A stretch of DNA of 64,000 bases from Sipunculus nudus. Its lineage: Eukaryota; Annelida; Sipuncula; Golfingiida; Sipunculidae. The notes under the pieces were generated by a model. The model saw nothing but the letters and a program-made list of their open reading frames with translations. It made no database searches and was not told the origin of the DNA. The DNA lies in assembly GCA_026874595.1 (NCBI GenBank), contig CM049320.1, positions 37,696,714 through 37,760,713 on the forward strand, written 5' to 3'. The first letter of the stretch is position 1. Every line of letters begins with the position of its first letter. Both the position numbers and the translations under genes were made by a program. Below, piece by piece: positions 1 to 64,000 of this stretch.

Positions 1-653
1 AATTGAGATAAATAGCACTAACTTAAATAATGTGAAGTGGCGCGTCAAAAGTAATTCCTTAAATAATTAGCCCCCAAATTTTGAAAAATAAATTTGAAAA
101 AAAAGACAACCAAACTGTGTAGAGCCTTCCATAGCTTAAACCACTGGGAGGCGAAGTAATTTTGAGTTTCATAAAACAAATCTGAATATAAGCACCTGCA
201 TGCGGTGTTGTAAGTTAAACATAATAAAGACCATAGTTGAGCTGCTACTCATAATTTTGAAATTAAAACATTTAAATTAGATTTTATTTTCGACAGAAAG
301 ACTGGATTTTTTAGGGCTCAATCATTCTAATTTTAATTAAAAACACTGTTTCTTTATATTTGATTGACACCTCTGATTGAAATCTCTGATTAAAACATCC
401 TAGAGTTTCTTTATTTTTACCGATTATTCCGCGAGACGGGCAGAATACATTTGGTTCTATTTTCAATTCCTTCTACATTTCCGAATAAAATAAAATGTTC
501 AAAGTTTAACTTTTATTCTCAACATGTAATTTTTAAAAATCCAGAATTCATCGGAATACTAACCCAAATCCTGATTCGGATTGTGAACATACAAAATAAC
601 AAAGAAAGAATAGGCAGCCCATTCATTTGATTAATTATAAACCATACACCTGT
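1..653. other. AT-rich intergenic stretch, nothing recognised
   Basis: AT-rich sequence with short homopolymers. I see no gene, RNA or clear repeat here. Confidence 0.5.
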
Positions 654-1091
654 TCAACTCTTAGACAAAGTCATCAGCTGGGTCGCTGACATGATTGGGG
701 ACTGGTCAAAGAATCCAAAGACACTGAAATAGAAAACTTCCCTAATGGTAAAGTCTCTCGTTAGCAAATTTGTTTTGCTCTCCTTTTCAGTATCATATTG
801 AGCATTGGATGGTATTGTTTCAAGACATTTATGTTTTTTTATTAGTTTTGTAAGCCAAGTTTGCATGACGGTTCTAAAGTACTGGTCAGTATGAATTGCG
901 ATTGATTGAGACAGATGCAGGTGAATGAAATCCTGTTGAATTTCCAAATTAAAGACAATTTCACTCTGCTGAATATTTGAAAGAGAATACCTCTTTACTG
1001 ATATAATATATACCTTGGCCTTGTTCGCAACTACTCGACAGGGGCAACCTAGACCGGCGCTTTTTCGAAAATCGCACACCATATATGTCAT
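654..1091 (-). CDS. unrecognised ORF, possible terminal exon of a neighbouring gene
   Basis: Open frame of 145 codons ending in TGA at 654-656. The product is not low in complexity and is not part of any repeat I can see. From about residue 25 it reads like an alternating beta-strand fold (KVYIISVKRYSL, then EIVFNLEIQQDFIHLHL) followed by a helix (RTVMQTWLTKLIKKH). The first residues may be intronic, because a possible acceptor (TCTAG) lies around codon 16. It would then be the last exon of a minus-strand gene lying downstream of the caspase. No family is assigned; chance or an old transposon remnant remain possible. Confidence 0.3.
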   Translation of the reverse strand: MTYMVCDFRKSAGLGCPCRVVANKAKVYIISVKRYSLSNIQQSEIVFNLEIQQDFIHLHLSQSIAIHTDQYFRTVMQTWLTKLIKKHKCLETIPSNAQYDTEKESKTNLLTRDFTIREVFYFSVFGFFDQSPIMSATQLMTLSKS

Positions 1092-1900
1092 ACTGAACCT
1101 ATGATGATCCTTTCATGTCTTCGGGTATTCACATATATCTTTTAATTATACATGCGTTAATTCCGCAAAACGATAACTGCCAATTATATACTGCTGATAG
1201 TAACGTTTGACATGGATCAAATGGAACTGTATTGTTGTGAATCTTTGTACACTGCCTGCTATAATCCCCCCCCTCCCCCCCCCCCCCCATCCTTAATGGA
1301 AATTATATTATAGCAGATAACTAAAAGAGAGTCCAAAATATAAAGATCATTTGACCTCAAGGTTATATAAGACTTTTTTGTGGTTTATGTGGTTTGTTAA
1401 TAATTCTTTATATTTCTGATCCTTTGATTTGGTAGACTATTTATTACCCACCCCCCCCCCGCCCTTTTTTTATTGTAAAACAACAAAACTCCTTAGAATT
1501 TTCCTTAGAAAATATGTAAGTTTGTCCAAGAAGATTTGAAAAGAAATCCCTTTATCTTCACTTTCATAGGTAGAAGGATATTATTAAAAGACAAGCCACG
1601 AAAATAAGTCCGAGTAAAAAGTCATCGGAGCTAAAAGAAATAAAACCACTTTATAGAAAGAATCATTCACTTCTTGCCTTTCAGTTAATATATCTTTTTT
1701 TAAATCTTATCAATAATTTAATCTGAGTCCCTTCATGGAACAGATGACAGTTGGAAATGTAAATTAACAGAAGAAAGAACAGTTGTATAACATTAATCCG
1801 TATTATTATTTTTTATAATTGTTTTTGGTTGAGGTAACCGCCTCCAATTTTTATGCTCTCTTATCTAATAAATATGTACATCTGCAGAATTCCATTTTTG
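1092..1900. other. AT-rich non-coding stretch with two poly-C runs
   Basis: No gene seen. Two C-rich homopolymer tracts occur at about 1267-1289 and 1449-1460. Such tracts are prone to slippage and sequencing error. Confidence 0.5.
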
Positions 1901-1939
1901 TTTGGGACTACGTGACAAGGCGGTAGCACTCGCTTCCTA

Positions 1940-2213
1940 TCAGATTATTTTTGTATCCTGGTGTCACCCAGGCCCGGTGTCTACAGCACCAGCGGGTCCT
2001 GGGTGCGTTTTCATCCCAAAGCTGGGTCATAAAACCGAGGAAACCCCCCGAGGAAACACTCGACTGAGTGACACACAGTTGTGGGGCACAGCCTTCCCAT
2101 TAACCCTGCAGAACACTCAACCTGCGTGGGGCCGACAGCTCGGATTTGAACTCACGACCTCCCGGCTTTGAGTCCTGCGCTCTACCCTTCAGCCACAGAA
2201 GCCAGTTTGATTC
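1940..2213 (-). mobile_element. tRNA-derived SINE candidate
   Basis: On the minus strand, reading from about 2213 downwards, there is a tRNA-like head. An A-box-like TGGCTGAAGGGTAGAGCG is followed about 30 nt later by a B-box-like AGTTCAAATCC. A GC-rich body of about 200 bp follows. Internal RNA polymerase III boxes plus an unrelated body are the hallmark of tRNA-derived SINEs. The head does not look like a complete functional tRNA (acceptor stem not paired). The 3' boundary is uncertain. The plus-strand 89-codon ORF over this stretch is a shadow. Confidence 0.5.
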
Positions 2214-2410
2214 ATATTGTTATCTGATTATCTCCCTCTTCTATAAGTCTTAACGTTTCATCTTGTAAAACGTGATTTTAATACCAGCTATCGAGTCAGT
2301 GAGTGTCTCACTCTGAAGTTTGCGGAACTGATTCCAACTGTAAATAAAGGTCTATCAGATCACCTGGGTACCATGCCTTAAGGCTTTTACACAAATTACA
2401 ATAAAATCAA

Positions 2411-3663
2411 GACAAGGGACCCATGGGTCACGGCGCTAAGCTGATCATGATTGGACTATAAATGTATCACCATTGTTATACCATATTGTGTAGAAAAAGC
2501 TTATGAATATCATGGTCATGTTGGGCTTTTATAAAGGAGTATAATGTAATATGTAAGTAAATAATATAAGAAATAATCTGACTGATGGATTAATATGGAG
2601 CTATTTGTTGAAGGATCTATAGTGTATGGAAAACTGCAAGATTTCAATTTGACAGATACAAGGTTATGATTAACTATGCTGATGAGGGAATTTATGAATT
2701 TGTGACTGTATGACATGATATCTTGACAAGATCGGTCTTGACAAGGTACATTATTTTAATGACCCTCACATCTACATATTACACAATATTGACATAATTT
2801 CTGGCATGTACATAGGTACCTATGGACAAATGGTCAACAGTACTGAACCACCTAGAAGGTTAAAATATTAAAAATATGATGAAATGTAGATAAAGTTTGA
2901 GAGGAAGAGGTAATTTTGGCCATGGTTGGTTTATATGATTGAAGAAAATGTTGCAAATACTATTTGAGATCTGACCATGCCTTTCCATTGGTTACATTTT
3001 TGATAAGCTGTTGACAGTTCAACAGTTTACACATTTGTCTGATGAGATCCAATTTATTTGGTAAACCTTTTTTATCAATTTTATGATATGTATACAGTTG
3101 CCATAACGTTCCCACTCCACAGGTGCAATGATTTGAGGGGGGTGGGGTGTTGTGTTATGATCAGAGTTACAACGCCTCTGTCTCTCTGTAGATATTTTCT
3201 TTAATTATTAAATTTTATGCTATAGCCATAGAACTATTGTTCACAGTGCCAAGGAGCAAAGCCTCAGTCGGATGAAGAAGAGGATGGTGAGAGTTACAAC
3301 ACCCTTGCATATACATACAGGATATGTATTTTAATTCAACAGTGCTTATAAAAAAAATTTATTCATGAACATTAAATATTTAAAACAGGCAGAAAGATGG
3401 AGAAACAAAGCAAATCATTTTACCCCATTCTACTGAGCCAATAAAAAATTAACAATATTTGCATTTATTCCTTTTTTTCATTACATAATTTTTATCCAGG
3501 TTTACGAATGTTACTATAAATTTACAGTATAACATACATGTGATTGTGAATATTTCAGTTGATTCACATTTCTAAATTGCATCAACATTTGTAGCTAATG
3601 TATCTAGTTTATAGTACCTGTCAACAGAATAGGATGGAGGGAGGAAGGGAGGCAATAAGAGTC

Positions 3664-3707
<44 letters not shown>

Positions 3708-3779
3708 AGAAAGAGAAAAAGCAGAGGGGAGATAGATAGAGAGAGAAAGAGAGAGAGAGAGAAAGAGAGAGCTGGACTG

Positions 3780-3842
<63 letters not shown>

Positions 3843-5374
3843 CTCTCTGGCAATTACTGCCTGACCCAGCCTGACCCAGACACTCACAGTGACAGTAGGT
3901 CAGACCTGAAGGTGTTATGTAACTGCCCAGTACACTGCATTTATACTGACCTGATGTGAACAATGAAGACTTGGTACCTGGAAACTTGAATAAAATCTAC
4001 AGTTTTTGATCAATTAGTTTCAAATTTTAGATTTTAACAGATGAAATGCTAATGTGTACATGCTGTGAAAATTAAATCCACAGCACTAACAGGAAAAAAT
4101 TTAAATATTTATATTTTTTTAAATGGTATCAGGAAAAAGAAAAGTATTCTCAACTATGAAACTAATACATGTGTTAAAATTAATCCAAAGATCAAAACAC
4201 CCAATATATTATACCAGGAGCAAACTGGAGTTGGGAATGTTTAATTTTATGAACTGAAATAAAGGATCAGCAATATAAATTTTGATTATTTAGCCAGTAT
4301 CATGTAACAACTGATACAACCATGAGTTATAAGTCAAATTAAAATCTTTAATGAGCACTCTGATGAACATCCACACTTTCATAGCAATACATCACTTTGT
4401 GGACACAATTAAATGTACACTTTAATCATTGTAACCCTGGTGGTACAATACAAAATCTAAAATGTTGCATAGCCAAAAATAAAATAAAATACAGAAAATT
4501 ATAACATTCATCTAGTTTATGCACCAGCTGGGGGGGGGGGGGGAGGGCAGGGCAGAGGGGAAGCCTGCTGGTAGTGGCCAAGCTTAGCCAAGGCAAGCTG
4601 CCTGGGGTGGGTTACATAATGCAAGTGAAGACTGTATTACTAGGTGGGCCAGATGTATACAACACTTGACATGGTGTATGAAAATAAAGGCTACTCTTTT
4701 CAAACAATTCCTTTGAAATTTCAGATTTTAAAAGATTAAATCCTTATGTATATATGCCGTGAAAATTAAATCAACAGTGCCAAAGTTGGACAAAATTTAA
4801 GGTATTGATTAAGGTATTGATTTTTTATTTATGCTAATAACTTGAAAAATTTGCAAAATTCAGATCTAATTTCGGGTAAACAATTGAATCGTGATTAAAT
4901 AAAGTTATATTCCTGAAAAAAAGTCTCCAGCTTCAGCAATTTTCGTGTCAACTGAGCAAATATATTTCCTGATTTTTAAGAAACTGCATTATATTTGGGC
5001 CCATACCTTCAAAATAATACCCAATACTAACCTAATTTTTGGTATGTGCACAGAAAATGTGTGGAAAAATATGAATACTAAATATGATCAAAAACAGTTA
5101 AGTGGTTTTGATATTAGGCAGCTTTGAAGTGTAAAAATGGCTTTTTTATGGAAAACGGAGGTTTTTCCTTAATATCTCGAAGGAACGAAGTCCTAATGAC
5201 CCAATTTCGGAATGGTAGGAGATTTTGGGGACATCTATTGGTATGCAGAATTTTGGATTCGTAGGTCCAACGGTTTTAAAACGTGCCCTGTTAACGGACG
5301 TACGGCCGGACAGACGGACAAAGGACAAAGGACCACGACTATAGCTCAGATGACTTATAGTCAGCTGAGCTAGA
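2411..5374 (+). mobile_element. non-autonomous repeat family A, full-length copy
   Basis: The copy starts with ACAAGGGACCCATGGGTC; GACCCATGGGTC at 2418-2429 is a perfect 12-bp palindrome followed by CGCTAAGCTGA. It ends with TAGCTCAG-A-TGACT-TAT-AGTCA-G-CTGAGCTA (5342-5372), a near-perfect hairpin, then CTAG. A second full-length copy lies at 50730-53506. The two share internal blocks, for example CACTTTGTGGACACAATTAA, a G-run at about 4531-4543, and a 3' segment rich in GGAC repeats. There is no coding capacity. The start CTCAGCTGA (as in the other copies) and the end TCAGCTGAG are mutually inverted, as in Helentron-associated elements; that classification is inference. Confidence 0.6.
3669..3840. 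repeat. (GA)n microsatellite
   Basis: Long GAGA tracts interrupted by AGAAAGAGAAA, TAGATAGA and GCTGGACTGCC. It lies inside the family A copy. It generates spurious Ser/Leu-rich and Arg/Glu-rich ORFs on both strands. Confidence 0.9.
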
Positions 5375-6600
5375 AAAACGTTTGATGATTTAAAATTAGG
5401 ATTTAATGGTTTAAGCTAAACGTAAAGAAAAACTTTGCTCTTTTCTGGATTCGGCAGTTTTTTTCACACAAAGCCTATGGCCTGAACTTTGTCCAAAATA
5501 AGATTCTCTTCTGAATGCTTACTTATATACTTAAAATTTATAGACTGGAAATTTGAGATTTAAATTTTGATAAACTAAGTCTAACGGATGTAAAACATAC
5601 AAGTAAGATTTTTTATCAATGGAATAATTACATTGACGTTTTGCTGTTCTGACGGACATAATACAAAATTAACACAAAATGATAACGTATACATTAAATA
5701 TAAACATAGTTATAACATTTCAAGAACAATTTGGAGATTAAAATGATGCAACGGTTTAACTTAGCCAGAAATTTGACAAGAATTTCATTGAACGGGGATT
5801 AAAAAAAACTAAAACCAGAAAGACAAGCTATATATTTACATGTATTTTCAAAATATATTATAATGCCCTTACTGTCCTGCCGGCTTTAATAAAGAAGGTG
5901 TACATCCAACATGTGCATATTTTAAGTTCATAACAATTTCGTTGATATTAACCCATATATAATTTTTAAAATATATGTTTTGAAGTTAGTCTATAAAATT
6001 GCCGATATCAAGTCTTTTGGACACTTTATCAGAAGGGGTAATGTTTTGAAATATGATCTCCATGAATCACTTTAACAAAAAATGACATCAAACCTTAAAA
6101 TGACGGGGGGTGCAGCAAACTCAAAATTTAGAGCCTGTTTGGGAATTGGCCACAGGATTATTGGGGAATTCGCCGCACTTAAGGACAGAGTTAAAGAGCG
6201 ACGAGGACTCGCTCGAAATTCGGCGAAAGTTATGCTCGGTAGTAGCCCGGGGAGAGATTGCCAGGGCTTCCAGCGAGCACCGCAGGGGATCTTTGGGGTC
6301 GTCCGAAATCTGCGCGTTTTTTTGGTTTTTTTTTTTTTTTTTCTTAGGCCTCGGTCGAGTTAAGGAGCGTCGTATGAGTTCCGAACGATGTTTGGAAGAG
6401 CCTCGGACGTGCTTTCAATGACGTCCTGTCGGGCCCCTTCACATTTCAAGCGCAGAAAAAAATCTTTGGACTCGGCCGGGCCTCGATACTTAGTTGATCA
6501 CAATCTATAACAAAGCCTACAGGCCTAATGTGAACCTGTACAATGATTTATACACCAGGTATAATGCTTCAATGCTGAGCATTACTTTTAAAGTAGGCCA
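5375..6600. other. non-coding stretch with a GC/CpG-rich patch at about 6100-6480
   Basis: No gene seen. The patch 6100-6480 is much richer in GC and CpG than its surroundings (for example GCTCGAAATTCGGCG, GACTCGGCCGGGCCTCG) and contains a T-run at about 6330-6342. It could be a fragment of an unrelated mobile element or a CpG-rich regulatory patch. Nothing in it decides between these. Confidence 0.4.
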
Positions 6601-7400
6601 AAGTCTTGTATACGACGAAGGTATCAGAGATGTATACATATGCCCAATTTCAGGCTGATACACCCCCTGAGAAATAAGCAGGGAAATACACTGTGCAAAA
6701 AAAATATCGTAAGTGGCGCAACCAGTCTTGCATACGACAAAGCTTTACGATATGTATAAATTTGCCCGATTTCAGACTGATATATCAATTTCCTCTGGAG
6801 AAATAAGCAGGCACATACACTGTGCAAAAGTCATTGTAGGTGGCGACACCTGTCTTGTGAACGAAAAAGCCATCAAAGACGCATAGACAGGTCAAAATAT
6901 CAGGCCAATACATAAGACTTCTCGAGTTTGATGAACTAGGCCGACCAGGCTTAGGTGAGAAAGGCAGTTGCCCCGAGTGAACTGTGACTAATTGCTGGCT
7001 CAAGATTCGCACTGAGTGAACTCTTGACCTGCACCTGGCTAGACTGAGTGAACTTTTGACCTGTACCTGGCTGCACTGAGTGAACTCTTGACCTCTTGCA
7101 TAATCTGACACAGTTGGCAGTTTGCCCAAGGTATAAATAGATCTAGGCTGACCTTTGGATCCAAATCTGACACAATGGCCAGTCTGTCAAAGCTAGAAAT
7201 AGAAAGCAGCTACTGCCCCGAGTGAACTCTTGACCTATACCTGGCTGCAATGAGTGAACTCTTTACCTGTTGCCTAATATGATACAGTTGCCTGTCTGCC
7301 AAAGCTATAAATAGATCCAGGCTGACTTTTGGCCTATTGCCAAATCTGAAATACTTGGCAGTCTGCCAAGATATTTAACCTGAAGTCTAGTGGTATGATG
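6600..7400. repeat. degenerate tandem repeats
   Basis: Two blocks. Block 1 (6600-6930) repeats a unit of about 130 bp with ACACTGTGCAAAA, GGTGGCGCAACC and AATTTCAGGCTGATAC; it is related to the element at 18541-19995. Block 2 (6960-7380) repeats GAGTGAACTCTTGACCTGTACC and CTGACACAGTTGGCAGT phrases. ORFs here are incidental. Confidence 0.55.
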
Positions 7401-7439
7401 TTATAGATGCTAATAACCTGGTGCCAGGCTAGATGTAAC

Positions 7440-8480
7440 TGATTCACACAGCTAACCTATATGGTAAAATGACTCAATTCGATCCCCATAATTCAGCCAA
7501 AAATCATTCATATGGAACCATTCAAAACAATTATTATGAGAATAATTGTAGGGATTTCTCTGGTAAAATATTAAACAATTTTGCTTCAGTGGCATCAGTT
7601 GAAAAAAGTTTTGCAGGTTTATCACTCATACAGGAAGATAAAGCAAACTGGCTAAATTCAGCTTCCCGTAACTCAGCCAAAAAACAACTGAACCAAAACG
7701 ATTTGAAAAAAAAAACCTTGAATTATCAACATCTGAGGATAATTAATGTGTGAGATTTAAGAATTTGGCGAGCGGGTTTGGAGAAGATGTTTGTAGCCAC
7801 TGTGCTAAAATAGGCTATTATGGCATATAACTAAATTCAGCTTCCCATTACTCAGCCAAAACTCACAAAACAGAGACCATTTAAACAAACTTCAGAAAGC
7901 ACTACCCTAGGACAATTTCTGTGCGATATTAAACAATTTGGCCTTATGGTTTCAGATAATAAGTTTTTGTAGCCCTCAGTATAATACAGGCGTGACCCCT
8001 GTACAAAAAAGGCCGATGCAGGTGGCACCCCATCACCTCTATTTCAGATATGACTCGTGTGACCAATATTGGCATAAAATTTGGGATGATAGTCTTCAGT
8101 CGTTTCTGAGATTGAAATTTCAGTATGCTTTTTTAACAGGTGACGAACCTCCTGTAACTCGGCCAAAAATCACCGAACTGGAACCATTCTAACAAACTTG
8201 AGAGAGATGGTATAGGAGATTATTTCTGTGAAATATTGAACAATTTGGCTAGACCATTTCGTCGGAGAAGATTTATAAAGGTATTTTAGCTTTTTCTATA
8301 TAAAATCTTAGAAAATGCTGTTAGCCAAAAATTAAGCAAAATCCGGTAGTTGTTCATATGGTTAATTTTTTGCATAAAATTTCGTGATGCTAGCGCATGT
8401 CCTTTTCGAGATAGTATGGGTTAACGTACAGACGACGCACGACGCCACACCATCGCATTAGCTCACAGGTTCGCTAAAAA
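7440..8480 (+). repeat. degenerate tandem repeat element
   Basis: A unit of about 180-330 bp beginning with CAGCTTCCCRTAACTCAGCCAAAA recurs at about 7480, 7660, 7840 and 8145. Each is followed by GAACCATT and AATTTCTGTG-GATATTAAACAATTTGGC. The stretch ends in a degenerate ACGACGCACGACGCCACACC segment and a CTAAAAAC tail resembling the 3' ends of the other repeat families. Two short ORFs (7469-7753 and 7938-8192) lie inside the repeats and are not taken as genes. Confidence 0.5.
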
Positions 8481-8484
8481 CGAC

Positions 8485-10890
8485 GGAGAATGGGCGGATT
8501 TGAAAAATCCTTCGGTTCTCCGCTGGTAATGCGGCTTAGGCTTTTTCGCGCATGTGTGGTAGCACGCCGTGTTCTGTCAAAAAAGTGTTACTGCTATAAA
8601 TTTATAGCATTATAAATTACTGGATAAATTTCCACTTGTATAATCGCTAGGATGAAATTATTTTGTTATTGGCCCACTGTCTCAAGCCGAGCTGTAGCGG
8701 AGACCGCATATGTTTGGTGATGTATGGGCGTTATGGGGTCCTAATGCAGAGAAAAAGATCAACACTTTCCATACATATTAATTCAGAGTCCATCCCAATA
8801 TAGAATGCACCGGCTTGAAACAAATGCACATAGTTTATAAAATTCACAAAACTTAATTTTTATATGTCATAGCGCGGAAAGGGGGCCTGGAAAGTGTTTG
8901 TAGCACCTAAAAAAATGCTCCCGGAGGATCGGCGGACACCATGTAATGTCAACAATAAATTCGAATTCGGAGTCTGTATCAAAATGCATTTATTATCGTT
9001 GCTACTCAGTACATGCTACGCATTAATAGCATATTAGACCTTTCAACACAACACAGACTAGGAAAGCACATAGCCAATCACAGATAAATATAGTTACATA
9101 TCATATGCAAGAAGGTGTTACAACTGTTTGACTTGTTTCGTGATATATGGCATATGATTTGCTTATTTTACTTGTATATCAGAAGCGGATCCACTTTATC
9201 AGCCGCTTCAGCCTTTTTGTAAGGGTTTCAGGAGAATTATTGCAGCCTGGACCCCCCACCCCTTTCTAGAACTGGTTCGTTTTATCAGATTTTGTCTTTA
9301 ATCATCCAGGGTTGGACCCCTCCTTTTCCTAAATCTTGTATCCGCCCAAGATATAAGTATATTAGTAAACGTCTTTTTCCATATTGCAATCTTATTGGCC
9401 TGGCATTTTGGTCGATGACACGGGTGTTAGAAGGCCAACACGAAGGCAATACAAAGAAGTCGGGCATTATATTTATTTAAACGGCCATTAATTTAGTCAA
9501 ATACAAGCAACCGTGAAAAGTCACCTAACCGGGGGGGGGGGGTATATTACCATATGATAACATGAGTTGCTGCTTCATGAAATATCGTTCATGTATTGAT
9601 ACGCTTGGTAAGCTGACCTCCTAACAAATAGATAAAATAATAGATTAAAACCAACAAAAATGTACAAAAATATTCATTGCTTTCCTCATGATAATATAAT
9701 ATATATATAAGATATGTGACCTTTTCACTTCCAATCATATATGATTAAACATATAAAAATTGCTCAAGTATTTGCATAACATGCAGTTATGAATAAGAGA
9801 AATCATAAAGCTGCCTGTTCAAATATATACAACAAGCTAATAAAACCTCTATCCTATTCTTTTGGACTGTAATGTATAAACAATCAAAATGAATTGTTAT
9901 GATATATGATTATGAATTATTTCCTTCAGCAATCTATGACAATATCTTTGCTTTTTTCATTTCACATAATGGCATTAAAAGTCATACATAAATAAATCAT
10001 ACGTACTGGCTATAAGTAATTGTATTTTAAACTTTACATATTTAAATATTTACATTAAAGATTAACTTTACAAAACAATGTCCATCTGTCAGTGTATTAA
10101 ACGGTTTACTGTAGTCAATACAATAGAGTACAGTGATGAATTAACATTAAACAGATAAAATGAACAAAATTTCGCCCCTAAACTGCAATCCATGCAATGT
10201 GAAATAATAATAAATATTTGAGACATTATAAAGAAGGGAATATAAACTTCAGCAAAGATCTAAATTATTTATTATCATAATTACATTTATTCTATCTTCA
10301 GTAAGTTTATGTTGGCTTTTTTCTAAATAAACACAATACCAGGGCAGGTGGATTTATAAATCTCCTGCACGCTCATGAATCTTATGTAACACAGATATCA
10401 CCAATTATCTTATTGTTAAGTATATTTCTTCATTCCAATTACTTTATTTCATTTATGGCAATTATACAATAGTCTGTCCAACTGACCCATTCGAACTTAA
10501 TTGTACATATTCAGATAAAACCAGTATAATATTATTATTAAAATAGCATTTATACTCATTAAACCAAATTATAAGTGGTTTACTATTACAAAAAAAAGAT
10601 ACTATTTATTTGTGAAATACCTTAATATAAACTTAAATAAGTGTTTTAAAACTGCACTTTGAATTATCCCAAAGCCCTCTATTACAGAAGCCTCCAAGCC
10701 AATTTGATGTTATTATCTACTAAAAAAGCAGGTGTTAGACTATAATTCTTGTAGTTAAGCTATGTAGCATGCACAGGAATACGATGTTGTCTTAAGTGTC
10801 ATAACTTTGTTTTTACATGAATTAGGAGAGAAACAATGTCATCCTTCAAAGCACAAGGAAAGGCTTAATTTCATGGCTCACTCCAAGAAA
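8485..10890. other. AT-rich non-coding stretch
   Basis: No gene or clear repeat beyond a poly-G run at about 9531-9542 and a short fragment at 9190-9350 (AAGCGGATCCACTTTATCAG, CCAGGGTTGGACCCC) of the kind left by decayed transposons. Confidence 0.45.
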
Positions 10891-10895
10891 CAAGA

Positions 10896-11140
10896 CTGGC
10901 TTCTGTGCACTGGGCTCAAAGTCGTTGTTAAATGAGTTCGATTCTCAGCCAAGCAACGTTGAAATGTTAAGTGCTCTGCAGGCTCAACAACGGGGATGAT
11001 TACAGAGCAAGGACTCGCAGATGTGGCACACAGAGCTTGGTTGATGCCAGCTAGGATAATTGTTACTGGCCTGTCACATTGTCCTAACGGGAACAGAATT
11101 CTGCAGAGGTATATAGGCACTTGGTTTAGCAAGCATTATA
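10896..11140 (+). mobile_element. tRNA-derived SINE candidate
   Basis: The head has an A-box-like TGGCTTCTGTGCACTGG and a B-box-like GAGTTCGATTCTC about 35 nt apart, followed by a body with no coding sense. It lies just downstream of the caspase stop codon (antisense to it), so it may sit in the 3' UTR or in the flank. The body differs from the candidate at 1940-2213. Confidence 0.4.
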
Positions 11141-11403
11141 AATGGAGGCAAAAATTTATTCTTAAGTCCAATAAACCATGTGATTCCCCAAGGTGTTCTC
11201 ACTGTGCTCTGCTCTAATGCAATTTGACCAATATTATTTTCATACAAAAGTGCTTCCAGTGGATGAACACTTCCAGGCAGTAATTGTATGATTAATATTA
11301 CAAATCAACACTGATAAAAACAGTGATATACAGAGTGATAAATAAAACTATAATTATCAGGACAGGGCATACTGTAAGGAACCTATCTACATGTCTATAA
11401 TTC

Positions 11404-63698
<52,295 letters not shown>

Positions 63699-63699
63699 C

Positions 63700-64000
63700 T
63701 AAAATATACAGAAAAAAAGTCTTAACAAACTTTTAGTTCTAACCTGATTTCTTCAAATTATGGAGTCTGTCAAATTCAAGGGATTTACGTTATATTCTTT
63801 TTTATAAAGTTTATAGGCATATGAGTCACTATGGTAACTCTTATGATATCAAAGTTCTATCTATTGTACTGTCTTCCCCCAAAAGATTTTCCGTGTTTTT
63901 TCATCATAAAACCTTAACTAAAAATCTTGGTGCAATGATCCATGGAGATACATTTCCAAATATTTTCCCACTGCATTGATCATTGTCTGAGGGCTGTTAG
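63700..64000 (-). other. caspase intron, upstream side
   Basis: No further exon or repeat recognised. The first 60 bases resemble the intron flank of the other mini-exons (AAAATATACAG, CAAACTTTTA). Confidence 0.4.

Noticed and set aside
2130-2213. Functional tRNA gene
   Set aside because: A and B boxes are present but acceptor and anticodon stems do not pair well and a SINE-like body follows.
3572-3963. Overlapping ORFs rich in Ser/Leu or Arg/Glu
   Set aside because: They are translations of a GA/CT microsatellite in all frames.
5146-5328. Minus ORF resembling ORFs at 53281-53521 and 17821-18126
   Set aside because: These are open stretches in the GGAC-rich 3' part of the repeat families; the shared peptides come from the repeat, with no conserved length or start.
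2411-5374. Canonical Helitron
   Set aside because: The start is not a clear TC and the base after CTRR is not constantly T; only a looser Helentron-like label is offered.

Overview
The window reads as AT-rich, intron- and repeat-laden animal DNA, most probably from a bivalve mollusc. The grounds are an animal caspase gene, an L1/CR1-like non-LTR retrotransposon, a BEL/Pao LTR retrotransposon, and many non-autonomous elements built like the bivalve 'pearl'/Helentron-associated repeats (internal tandem repeats, terminal hairpins, subterminal inverted repeats). Species assignment is inference only.

Most of the window (11.4-63.7 kb, minus strand) appears to be one host gene: a caspase whose 5' end lies beyond position 64000. 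Five exons (23532-23711, 22012-22246, 18305-18430, 13815-13924, 11404-11502) encode a complete caspase fold of about 250 residues, with SHG histidine, QAC cysteine, GSWF and a stop codon. Upstream, one 98-nt exon and seven mini-exons of 30-51 nt (27.3 to 63.7 kb), the mini-exons all phase 1 at both ends, encode a Pro/Gly/Gln/Tyr-rich linker of related short repeats. All 12 splice joins keep frame. The pentapeptide around the catalytic cysteine is QACQL instead of QAC-x-G.

The introns are full of mobile DNA. From 39.6 to 46.1 kb lies a nearly complete APE-type LINE (ORF1, an approximately 125-bp minisatellite spacer, and ORF2 with a 2A-like GDIHPNPGP motif, broken by one stop and one frameshift), with a 17-bp target duplication. 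Its 3' half, one caspase mini-exon and flanking intron are duplicated in tandem (44520-48250 and 48251-51981; 3731 bp each, two differences seen by eye). From 55.3 to 63.5 kb lies a BEL/Pao element in the same orientation as the caspase, with 928-bp LTRs differing at about 16 sites.

Smaller features include a repeat family with a GACCCATGGGTC palindrome near its 5' end and a strong hairpin at its 3' end, present in at least nine places and always on the plus strand; a 1.45-kb element made of 280-bp tandem units (18541-19995); a long inverted repeat (24.0-26.1 kb); a pogo/Tigger-like element with 29-bp inverted ends (30515-31587); two tRNA-derived SINE candidates; a 38-bp minisatellite; and several microsatellites. 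The first 11 kb hold repeats and one unrecognised 145-codon minus-strand ORF (654-1091) that may be the last exon of a neighbouring gene. I found no rRNA, functional tRNA or CRISPR array. All similarity statements are by eye.
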